Shown here: piece after piece, positions 1 to 6,752 of the stretch
Position numbering within the stretch: position 1 is the stretch's first letter
Layout: every line of letters starts with the position of its first letter
DNA from: JBPOIC01 sp052034865
GTDB taxonomy: Bacteria; UBA10199; JADFYH01
Length of the DNA stretch: 30,374 nucleotides
Assembly: GCA_052034865.1 (NCBI GenBank)
Contig: JBPOIC010000032.1
Location: 1 to 30,374 of the forward strand
Reading direction: 5' to 3'
The notes under the pieces: model-generated
Told to the model about the DNA's origin: nothing
Seen by the model: the letters and a program-made list of their open reading frames with translations, nothing else
Database searches by the model: none
Translations under genes and position numbers: made by a program

Positions 1-1
1 G

Positions 2-175
2 GGTAACCTCTACGATCTGCAAAAGCTGATGGGGCATGCGGGCATTTCAACAACCGAACGTTATGCCCATCTCTCCATCGAATCGGTCGTGGCCAAGAAT
101 GAATTGGTTGCGATTAATGGAGCTCAGAAAAAGATCCTGAGTCTTCAAGAACACCTTAAAAAACAGGCAATCTAA
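2..175 (+). CDS. Tyrosine recombinase / integrase, C-terminal fragment (cut by window start)
   Basis: An open frame enters from the left edge and ends in TAA; 57 residues are visible. They hold the last part of a tyrosine recombinase catalytic domain. LMGHAGISTTERYAH carries the last conserved His (fragment residue 12) and the tyrosine nucleophile (residue 21). A 36-residue tail follows, ending in lysine-rich sequence. The box is a good match to phage-type integrases. It is not the XerD encoded at 9157, which reads LLGHADISTTQIYTH. The gene converges on tRNA-Arg, whose 3' end lies 75 bases further on, a usual arrangement for an integrative element that uses a tRNA 3' end as attachment site. 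The N-terminal part is outside the window, so completeness cannot be judged. Confidence 0.85.
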   Translation, partial: GNLYDLQKLMGHAGISTTERYAHLSIESVVAKNELVAINGAQKKILSLQEHLKKQAI

Positions 176-201
176 AATTTCCTTACCCCGAATTTAACCC
201 G

Positions 202-240
202 AAAATAAAAAAGCACTTAAGTCTATTGACCTAAGTGCTT
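202..240 (-). terminator. Rho-independent terminator downstream of tRNA-Arg
   Basis: A perfect 9-bp stem (211-219 with 232-240) is followed, in minus-strand reading, by a T-rich tract complementary to the A-run at 202-210. It lies 10 bases past the tRNA-Arg 3' end. The + strand side has no T-run, so it should stop tRNA-Arg transcription rather than the recombinase transcript. Confidence 0.75.
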
Positions 241-250
241 GGAATGACAA

Positions 251-324
<74 letters not shown>

Positions 325-383
325 ATGGTAACGGCGATCAGTTTTTTAAAAAAAGAGAATTGAGTGCAATCGTGGGGTGTTCC

Positions 384-411
384 TCTATACCGAGCGATGG
401 ATTTTAGGCAA
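384..411 (-). promoter_or_regulatory. Possible sigma-70 promoter for tRNA-Arg
   Basis: On the minus strand, TTGCCT (411-406) is separated by 16 bases from TATAGA (389-384), each matching 4 of 6 consensus positions. The predicted start is about 50 bases upstream of the mature tRNA 5' end at 324. The assignment is weak and rests on position and spacing only. Confidence 0.35.
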
Positions 412-532
412 ATAAAATGAAGTCAAGTTTCTTCTTGTTTTCAAACAGGGTTTTCGTTACAGAGCGAAGCCGAATCTGACTCCGCGCTAACCGGAGATCG
501 CATTCAATCCTTGATAATCGGATGTTTGACAC

Positions 533-605
533 GGGCCATTAGCTCAGTTGGTAGAGCAAGCGACTCTTAATCGCTGGGTCGCAGGTTCGACTCCTGCATG
601 GCCCA
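533..605 (+). tRNA. tRNA-Lys (anticodon CTT)
   Basis: A 73-base cloverleaf with acceptor GGGCCAT pairing with ATGGCCC and discriminator A at 605. The D-arm is AGCTCAGTTGGTAGAGC, the anticodon loop reads CTCTTAA (anticodon CTT, Lys AAG codons), and the T-arm is GCAGGTTCGACTCCTGC. No CCA is encoded; the gene runs straight into a hairpin at 610. Confidence 0.95.
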
Positions 606-609
606 TTTT

Positions 610-637
610 AAAAAATCGCGTTTCGCGATTTTTTTTT
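610..637 (+). terminator. Hairpin plus T9 run between tRNA-Lys and tRNA-Leu
   Basis: The stem 610-620 with 624-634 (core ATCGCG/CGCGAT, loop TTT) overlaps a run of nine T (629-637). By form it is an intrinsic terminator. Its T-run ends at the base before the tRNA-Leu 5' end, so if it stops transcription efficiently, tRNA-Leu would need a promoter inside tRNA-Lys. Partial termination or a processing signal is the alternative. Confidence 0.65.
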
Positions 638-719
638 GCCGGGGTGGCGAAACTGGCAGACGCGCAGGACTTAGGATCCTGTGGTGCAAACCGTGTGGGT
701 TCAAGTCCCATCCCCGGTA
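638..719 (+). tRNA. tRNA-Leu (anticodon TAG)
   Basis: An 82-base class II tRNA. The acceptor GCCGGGG pairs with CCCCGGT (one G-T at the end), with discriminator A at 719. The D-arm is GTGGCGAAACTGGCAGAC, the anticodon loop reads ACTTAGG (TAG, Leu CUA codons), the variable arm is long as in leucine tRNAs, and the T-arm is GTGGGTTCAAGTCCCAT. No CCA is encoded. Confidence 0.95.
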
Positions 720-857
720 TTTAGTTTCTAATACTTTGTCACATTGTTTTAAACGGCATTAGGGATGGCACAAGTACTTCTAACTACACTGACTTTTCAG
801 ATTTTTTAGCTGTAGGTACAGCGTGGAGAAGTACTAAAAGAAAAATCCCACCCAATC

Positions 858-1907
858 CTACATCCCAATATTTGAATTTTTGTGATTGATCGGTGTACTC
901 CTAGTTTTCTTCCTCTTCACTTCTGAAGCGTATCCTGTTGGATGAGTGCGGTGCCAGCTCCAGGCGTGCTCGATGATCTGATCGAGATCTGGATAGCGTC
1001 TTGTCCAACCCAGCTCCTTTTTAATCTTCGCACTACTCGCCAATAAAATCGGAGGATCGCCTTCCCGTCGTAGTTTTTCCTCAACTTTAATTACACATCC
1101 CGTCACACGCCGGCAGGCTTCAATCACTTCCAAAACAGAAAATCCTTTTTCACTTCCAAGATTATAAACTTGCTTGGTGTTCGGCTGAATCGATCGGAGC
1201 GCCAGCAGGTGACTCGAGGCGAGATCCTCTACATGCAGATAATCGCGGATACAGGTTCCGTCGTCAGTATCATAATCTTTTCCGTAAAGTGTGATCGCGG
1301 GCTCTTGTCCTTGGGCGACGGCCAGAATGCGGGGAATTAAATGCGTTTCAGGATGATGATCCTCGCCCAGGTCTCCTTCAGGCGAAGCCCCGGCCACATT
1401 GAAATAGCGCAGGAGGGTGTAGCCCAAACCATAAGCGTATCTAAAATCATCCAGGGCCATCTCGACTATCATCTTCGTGCGCCCGTAGGGATTGATAGGA
1501 TTTCGAGGGTGAATCTCAGAGATGGGAATTTGCAGTGGGTTTCCGTAAACCGCCGCCGTCGAAGAAAAGAGCATGCGTGTGATGTTAAACTCTCGCATCT
1601 TCCCTAGTAGGTTTAAACTCCCCGCAACATTGTCGCGATAATATTTCAAAGGATCGGAAACACTTTCACCGACTTCAATATTTCCCGCAAAATGAAGCAC
1701 AGCATCCATCGTATAGCGGTTAAAAATATCTTCAAGGAGATCACTGTCTCCGATGTCTCCTTCAATGAAATGAGCCTTAGGATCGACCGCTTCAGCATGG
1801 CCCCGCGAAAGATTATCCAACACGACAGTGGAGATCTCTTCACGAATCAATTTTCGTACGACATGACTGCCAATGTAGCCGGCACCGCCGGTGACCAGAA
1901 CTTGCAT
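858..1907 (-). CDS. galE: UDP-glucose 4-epimerase
   Basis: This cytoplasmic NAD-dependent epimerase interconverts UDP-glucose and UDP-galactose. It is 349 residues, an extended short-chain dehydrogenase fold. The Rossmann motif TGGAGYIGSH lies at residues 6-15, the conserved Ser in FSSTAAVYG, and the YxxxK pair in NPYGRTK. The start MQVLVTGG is chosen because CAGGAG lies 7 bases ahead of it; an upstream in-frame ATG at 1928 would overlap glf and lacks that site. The last roughly 20 residues are a basic tail beyond the usual 330-340 residue family length. It is the last gene of the minus-strand sugar operon, 17 bases after glf, whose substrate (UDP-galactopyranose) it makes. No clear terminator follows. 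Confidence 0.95.
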   Translation of the reverse strand: MQVLVTGGAGYIGSHVVRKLIREEISTVVLDNLSRGHAEAVDPKAHFIEGDIGDSDLLEDIFNRYTMDAVLHFAGNIEVGESVSDPLKYYRDNVAGSLNLLGKMREFNITRMLFSSTAAVYGNPLQIPISEIHPRNPINPYGRTKMIVEMALDDFRYAYGLGYTLLRYFNVAGASPEGDLGEDHHPETHLIPRILAVAQGQEPAITLYGKDYDTDDGTCIRDYLHVEDLASSHLLALRSIQPNTKQVYNLGSEKGFSVLEVIEACRRVTGCVIKVEEKLRREGDPPILLASSAKIKKELGWTRRYPDLDQIIEHAWSWHRTHPTGYASEVKRKKTRSTPINHKNSNIGM

Positions 1908-1924
1908 GTAACAACTCCTGAACG

Positions 1925-3079
1925 TCACATTGGTTCATGGCTGAACAGGGGCCAGGAATGCATTCCATCCTCCGTGGCTAAACAATGTTTGGCCAGATCC
2001 AGTGATTCTCCAATCACCACGTGCATGTCCAAATAACGATAGGTGCCCAGGCGACCGATGAAAGTGACGTGCTTTTCCTCCCCCGCGAGTTGGAGGTAGT
2101 TTGAAAGCAAACTCTTATCCTGACTGAGCCGCAGCGGATAATAAGGCGTTTCGCCGGGTTCGGTTTCTTTGCTGAATTCACGAAAACAGATTGTTTTCTC
2201 GTGTTCTTCCCAAGGGGCGAAGTGTTTGTGTTCGGTGATGCGAGTGAAGGGAATGGTTTGATCACAGTAGTTGATAACGGCATTACCTTGAAAATCGCCG
2301 CTTTCTTCAAAGCGCTCGAAGATCAGGCTTCGGTAGCGAAGTCTGCCGAGACGGTAGTCGAAGTAAGCGTCTAATGGTCCGCTGTAAAAGACGTGATCAA
2401 ATTCGGATTTTAACTCTTTTGTGAAACGGCGATTCAGGTGAACGTCGATCTCTGAATGATCCAGAAGTTTCTCGATGATCGGCGTGTAGCCTTGAAGTGG
2501 AATTCCTTGGTAGGGGCTGCTGTAATAGTTATCGTCGTAGTTAAATCGGATGGGAAGTCGCTGTAAAATACTCGCCGGCAGCTCTTTAGGATCCACCCCC
2601 CACTGCTTTTTTGTGTAGCCGTAGAAAAAAGCTTCGTACAACTCTCGGCCTAAAAATTTCAAGGCCTGCTCCTCAAAGTTTTTGGGCTCGCTGATAGAAG
2701 TATCGCCAAGAGAGGCGATAAAATTTCTGGCTTGAGAGGGATTTAAGGTCTTTTTGAAAAACTGGTTGATCGTTAAAAGATTTAACGGAAGCGAAAAAAT
2801 TCCGCGTGTCGTGATTGCTTTCACGCGGTTGGTAAAGATTCCAAAAGTTGCAAGGCGATTTAAATATTCCCACACGTCTTTTCGGTTCGTATGAAAAATA
2901 TGTGGTCCGTATTGGTGGATCAAAATGCCTGAGGCAGGGTCTCGCGAGGTGTGGCAATTTCCAGCAGCGTGCGATCGTTCTTCCAGAACACTCACCCGGT
3001 ATTTTCCGCTACGTGCGAGTTCGTTTGCGAGGACAGCACCCGCGAAGCCAGAGCCTACAATGCCGATGTGTTTCTGCAT
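1925..3079 (-). CDS. glf: UDP-galactopyranose mutase
   Basis: This flavoenzyme converts UDP-galactopyranose to UDP-galactofuranose, the donor for Galf-containing surface glycans. The 384-residue product is full length. An FAD-binding GSGFAG lies at residues 9-14 in an N-terminal Rossmann segment. Family blocks follow in the usual order: GPHIFHT, GYTKKQWG, LPIRFNYDDNYY, PFTRITEHKHF and GRLGTYRYLDM. The start overlaps the end of the upstream GH1/RmlD gene by 25 bases, with GGA 5 bases before the ATG inside that gene, suggesting translational coupling. galE follows by 17 bases. Function is well supported by sequence; the acceptor glycan is unknown. Confidence 0.95.
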   Translation of the reverse strand: MQKHIGIVGSGFAGAVLANELARSGKYRVSVLEERSHAAGNCHTSRDPASGILIHQYGPHIFHTNRKDVWEYLNRLATFGIFTNRVKAITTRGIFSLPLNLLTINQFFKKTLNPSQARNFIASLGDTSISEPKNFEEQALKFLGRELYEAFFYGYTKKQWGVDPKELPASILQRLPIRFNYDDNYYSSPYQGIPLQGYTPIIEKLLDHSEIDVHLNRRFTKELKSEFDHVFYSGPLDAYFDYRLGRLRYRSLIFERFEESGDFQGNAVINYCDQTIPFTRITEHKHFAPWEEHEKTICFREFSKETEPGETPYYPLRLSQDKSLLSNYLQLAGEEKHVTFIGRLGTYRYLDMHVVIGESLDLAKHCLATEDGMHSWPLFSHEPM

Positions 3080-5298
3080 GTAAATCCAATCTTTGTTTTT
3101 AAATTGAGGAAAGAGTCTTTTTCTAGCTCGGCAAAAAAACGTTCGAAGGCATTTTCGAAAGAAGGAAGAAGTTGCGCTCGCTCGCTCCCCAAAACGCTAT
3201 AGACGGGCCTTGGCGCCTGGGCCTTCCATTCAGCGGAGGGTAAGATCACGATACGATCTGTCTTTAGCCGTGCACGCCCTGCTGCCAAGTAAGCCCATTT
3301 CAGCCACGTGATTTCTCCCGCATTGGTGAGATGCCAAATGCCCTTTTCCTGATCGATGAGCAGATCAAGCACCGCGTGCACAAGATCCGGCACATAAGTG
3401 GGAGAGATGCTGATTCCATCACAGATATGCACCTCACGCCCTTGTTCCAAATCACCCAAAGTTAGAGCGATGAAATTGTGTGCATCCCAAGGACTAAAAA
3501 AAGAGCTGCTGCGAATCATCAAAGCCTCAGGGTGTGCCTGCAGTACCCGCTTTTCCGCATCAGCTTTGCTGCGACCGTACACATTTAAGGGCGAGACAGG
3601 GTGACTTTCCAGGTAAGGTGTTTGAAGCGAGCCGTCAAAAACAAGGTCCGATGAAAAACTGACGAAAGGCAGATTCAGCTCCGCGCAGGCTTGCGCCAGG
3701 TTCTCAGCCCCTGTCACATTTTCACGCTGGCATCTGTCTGGCTCCAACTCCGCCTGATCGACGCACACATAACCCGCGGCATTGATTACCGCCCAAGGCT
3801 TGATTTCATGCAGTCTTTTTCGCACCGAGGTCTTGCAGGCGATATCCATCTGCTGACGTGCAGTCACGACGTACACAAGTCCACGTTCATCGCACAGACG
3901 GGCAAAGGCGCGCCCCAGCGTTCCACTCGCTCCGGTAATCAGCAGAGGTCGCCTTGTTAGTTTGTGGAAGGACGAGGAAAGGAGCCTGATTTTTTTTGAA
4001 GGTGAAGAGTGCCCATATAAACGCCGGCTCGGCTCGTGCCACCATCCTCCTTGATCCAGAACAGGGTGATCGTAGGCTTCTTGCTGAGAGAGCGATTGAA
4101 TCATCCGGCTTAAGGCTGTGGGCCTGGGCTTTAAGCCACGCACGTCGAATGCACCAGGTTCGTAATGATCGTTGCGAATCGTACAAAGACTGCTCCAATC
4201 AAAAGAACCCAGCAAACTCCACGCAGTAATTGCACGAACGTCCCCCCCTTTTTCACGCAATCGCTGCGCCGCCTGCCACATCTCTAAAAACCAACGCATT
4301 TGACTTTCACGGTAGCCATTCAAATGGACTTCAGTGACTGCCAGCGGCAGACGATAGCGCTCCCAGGTCTCCTGTAAAATTTCATCAGAGGTCGGCAGAG
4401 ATGCACACGCGGTGTCGCAGGCTCCCACATCGGCATAGCGGTGTATGCCGTTACTGCCGTGAAGATGGTTTGGGTAGAATTCCAGACGATGATCCAGAAA
4501 ACGATTACTCAACAGGTAGTGATTAATTCCTAAAAGATCTGGAGAGAAAGTGTTCCCGGAAAATGCTTCCAGTGCTTTAGCCGAAACACCCCTTTCTAAA
4601 AGATAGGTCCATAGCGGATGAGCCTCGTCGATGCGTCCGCAAAGAGCATCAAAGGTGAGCCAGCGGCGGTGATTTTCAAACTGGCTTTGATAATCCAAAA
4701 CTTCTGTACTCGTGACCTTTCCCAAATCCTCAGTCTGAATCCACTGGCTCATCGGTTGAACGGAACGAATCGCACGCATTGCATCGAGGCTTGCCTGCAA
4801 CTGGTTGAATAGGATGCGCAAAAAATTCAAATCGTCTTTCGCATGCGGATACCAAAAGCCATAAAGGCCGCTAAAGCGGGCAGTCGTTAAAGGCTCGTTG
4901 ATCGGAGTGTAGGCACGTACCCAGGGAAAACGTTCGGCAAACCTGAAGGCATAGTCGGCGAATTTTTTGGAAAAGTCTGGGTCGAGTAAATCCGTGTAGA
5001 GCGGACCACTTCCGTGATGGAGGAGACCAACGATGGGCTCCATTCCCAGCTCTTTGATGCGTGTTAAATTCTTGTCCGCTTCCTTCCAATTGAAAATGTT
5101 AGGAGAATGAGCGGCCACGCTTTCCCAAAGGATCGGGTAGCGGAGAGTGCGAATGCCTAAGGCGGAAAAACGTTCCAGATCGCCCTCGCGCGTAAAATGG
5201 CCGTTTTGCTCGCATTGATTGAAGTAGCGATCCTCGACGCGATTGACCGTGCATTCAATGCCGGCCCAGACTTCAAGTTGGCGAGATTTTAAACTCAT
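3055..5298 (-). CDS. Fusion protein: GH1-like glycosidase domain + RmlD-like sugar-nucleotide reductase domain
   Basis: One 747-residue protein holds two catalytic domains. Residues about 8-405 form a family 1 glycoside hydrolase-type barrel, with putative acid/base Glu135 in TPINEP and putative nucleophile Glu323 in AVTEVHLNG (the family usually reads TENG). Residues about 451-745 form an extended SDR domain like dTDP-4-dehydrorhamnose reductase, with ITGASGTLGRA at 454-464 and YGRSK with Tyr574 and Lys578. There is no signal peptide, so it is probably cytoplasmic. The start MSLKSRQ is chosen because GAGG lies 8 bases upstream and it sits 2 bases after the glycosyltransferase stop; an earlier in-frame start at 5349 would overlap that gene. 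No other rml genes are in the window, so dTDP-rhamnose synthesis is not established. Both active sites look intact; the substrates are unknown. Confidence 0.85.
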   Translation of the reverse strand: MSLKSRQLEVWAGIECTVNRVEDRYFNQCEQNGHFTREGDLERFSALGIRTLRYPILWESVAAHSPNIFNWKEADKNLTRIKELGMEPIVGLLHHGSGPLYTDLLDPDFSKKFADYAFRFAERFPWVRAYTPINEPLTTARFSGLYGFWYPHAKDDLNFLRILFNQLQASLDAMRAIRSVQPMSQWIQTEDLGKVTSTEVLDYQSQFENHRRWLTFDALCGRIDEAHPLWTYLLERGVSAKALEAFSGNTFSPDLLGINHYLLSNRFLDHRLEFYPNHLHGSNGIHRYADVGACDTACASLPTSDEILQETWERYRLPLAVTEVHLNGYRESQMRWFLEMWQAAQRLREKGGDVRAITAWSLLGSFDWSSLCTIRNDHYEPGAFDVRGLKPRPTALSRMIQSLSQQEAYDHPVLDQGGWWHEPSRRLYGHSSPSKKIRLLSSSFHKLTRRPLLITGASGTLGRAFARLCDERGLVYVVTARQQMDIACKTSVRKRLHEIKPWAVINAAGYVCVDQAELEPDRCQRENVTGAENLAQACAELNLPFVSFSSDLVFDGSLQTPYLESHPVSPLNVYGRSKADAEKRVLQAHPEALMIRSSSFFSPWDAHNFIALTLGDLEQGREVHICDGISISPTYVPDLVHAVLDLLIDQEKGIWHLTNAGEITWLKWAYLAAGRARLKTDRIVILPSAEWKAQAPRPVYSVLGSERAQLLPSFENAFERFFAELEKDSFLNLKTKIGFTCRNTSAL

Positions 5299-5300
5299 TC

Positions 5301-6503
5301 TTAAAACCTCAATCCATCCCCTGTAGAAAGTAAGGCAGAAGCGGGCCAATCTGGAGCGGAGTTATTAAGAATTTGTTTTTGCTCCAGTGAAGCCATCTGA
5401 CTCCAGGTTTTTTCCCACGAGTGGTTTGATAGAAACTGGTCGACGGCTTTTAACCAGCCAGGATCGATTCCTTTGGCGATCACCTGTTCTGCTTCTTCGA
5501 TGAAATCCTCCCACCGATCTGCAATCCTCACCAAACCTTTCTCTCCGTAGGGTCTGATGACATCCTGGATCGAGGTCGACACCACCGGTTTGCCTGCAGC
5601 GAGATATTCGGGAGTTTTCGTCGGACTGATGAAGCGTGTGGAGGGATTGTGCGCAAAGGGCAGGATCGCGATATCCCAGCCAGCAAGATAGTGGGGTAGA
5701 TCGTGGTATTTTTTTTGTCCCAGGTAATGGATGTTTGTACGTTGAGGCAAAGTTGCTGCATCGATTTTCACGACGGGTCCAAGCAAAATCAGCTGCCAGC
5801 TCGGGCAGTTATCAGCAATCGCCTCAATGAGCTCTAAATCCATCCGTTCATCGATAACGCCGCAATAACCCAAGCGGGGAAATGAAATCATCTCCTGATC
5901 CGGTGGATCGATTTGGATGGCACGTGCCCGGCCGAAATGAGCAACATCAATACTGCTGGGGAAAGGGTAGATGTGTTCATGCAGATGTTTTTTGGCCTCG
6001 TAAATCGATTGGCCGCCCGTAAAGACCAGATCGGCTTTTTCCATCAGCTGTTTTTCCAAAAGAACCAATTCCGGCGGGGCGAATTTAAAGCCCGAAAGCT
6101 CATCCATGCAGTCGTAAATGATCAGATCGGAAATTAGATGATCCGAATACGTCAAGGCCATGGGTGTGTAATACCAGAGAGTAAAGGAATGGATGTGATG
6201 CTCGCGAATCAGCGTGTTGAGGAGTGAGCGTTGCGCAAAAATCCGTGATTCAGGAGTTGCCTGTTGGGACAGGTGAGGTGTCACGACAAAGACTCCATCT
6301 TCACTCTTTTCAATTTCAACCCAGGGAGAAGTGCATGCATCCAGGATTGCTTCCTCGATGTAGAAAACACGTCGATACCTGGCAAAACGGCTCAAAAGAT
6401 GTTGGGGGCGTTGATAAACAAAATCCCAACGCAGGTGTGAAAAACAAATGAGATCGGTTGTGTTGCAATCAGGATTTTGAACTTCAGCGCTCATCTTCCT
6501 CAT
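5301..6503 (-). CDS. GT-B type glycosyltransferase, first gene of the glf operon
   Basis: The 400-residue product starts its N-terminal domain with LICFSHLRWDFVYQRPQHL (about residues 18-36), a signature of a group of bacterial glycosyltransferases. The C-terminal nucleotide-sugar domain carries LGYCGVIDERMDL and SPTKTPEYLAAGKPVVST, where the Glu of EYLAAGKPV is the usual GT-B donor-binding residue. No signal peptide or membrane segment is evident, so it should act on the cytoplasmic face. The first ATG is preferred because GAGG lies 6 bases upstream; a second ATG three codons later has the site too close. It leads the operon that continues with the GH1/RmlD fusion, glf and galE, so a sugar from that pathway, possibly Galf, is a reasonable but untested donor. 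Confidence 0.85.
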   Translation of the reverse strand: MRKMSAEVQNPDCNTTDLICFSHLRWDFVYQRPQHLLSRFARYRRVFYIEEAILDACTSPWVEIEKSEDGVFVVTPHLSQQATPESRIFAQRSLLNTLIREHHIHSFTLWYYTPMALTYSDHLISDLIIYDCMDELSGFKFAPPELVLLEKQLMEKADLVFTGGQSIYEAKKHLHEHIYPFPSSIDVAHFGRARAIQIDPPDQEMISFPRLGYCGVIDERMDLELIEAIADNCPSWQLILLGPVVKIDAATLPQRTNIHYLGQKKYHDLPHYLAGWDIAILPFAHNPSTRFISPTKTPEYLAAGKPVVSTSIQDVIRPYGEKGLVRIADRWEDFIEEAEQVIAKGIDPGWLKAVDQFLSNHSWEKTWSQMASLEQKQILNNSAPDWPASALLSTGDGLRF

Positions 6504-6553
6504 GTAGGACCTCAGTTCTGATCAAGATGTGATCTTAGGCGTTGCTCATCCAA

Positions 6554-6582
6554 ACTAGGTTTAGGCGAAAGAGCTTTGTCAA
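6554..6582 (-). promoter_or_regulatory. Possible promoter of the glycosyltransferase-glf-galE operon
   Basis: On the minus strand a perfect TTGACA (6582-6577) is followed after 17 bases by CCTAGT (6559-6554), a weak -10 matching 3 of 6. A start near 6547 would give a leader of about 44 bases. It lies in the 249-base divergent region shared with the GH2 gene, for which no convincing + strand promoter is seen. Confidence 0.4.
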
Positions 6583-6752
6583 TGAAGGCGAAGATCCATT
6601 CATCGTCTCGACAGAAATACACGACAGGAAGCCAACCTTGACTTCACCGAGTTCTTTGAATCGCAATGGTAAGTAACATTGACCCGATGAATGATCGTGA
6701 TTTTCTGGATGGGTAAGAGGCTTGTTTAAGAGAGTGAGTGAAAGGATAAAAT

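Noticed and set aside
766..781. TGGCAC near tRNA-Leu as a second sigma-54 promoter
   Set aside because: The -12 part reads CTTCT instead of TTGCW, losing the invariant GC.
1692..2036. 114-codon + strand frame across galE and glf
   Set aside because: Both strands are taken by strongly supported minus-strand genes; this is a shadow frame.
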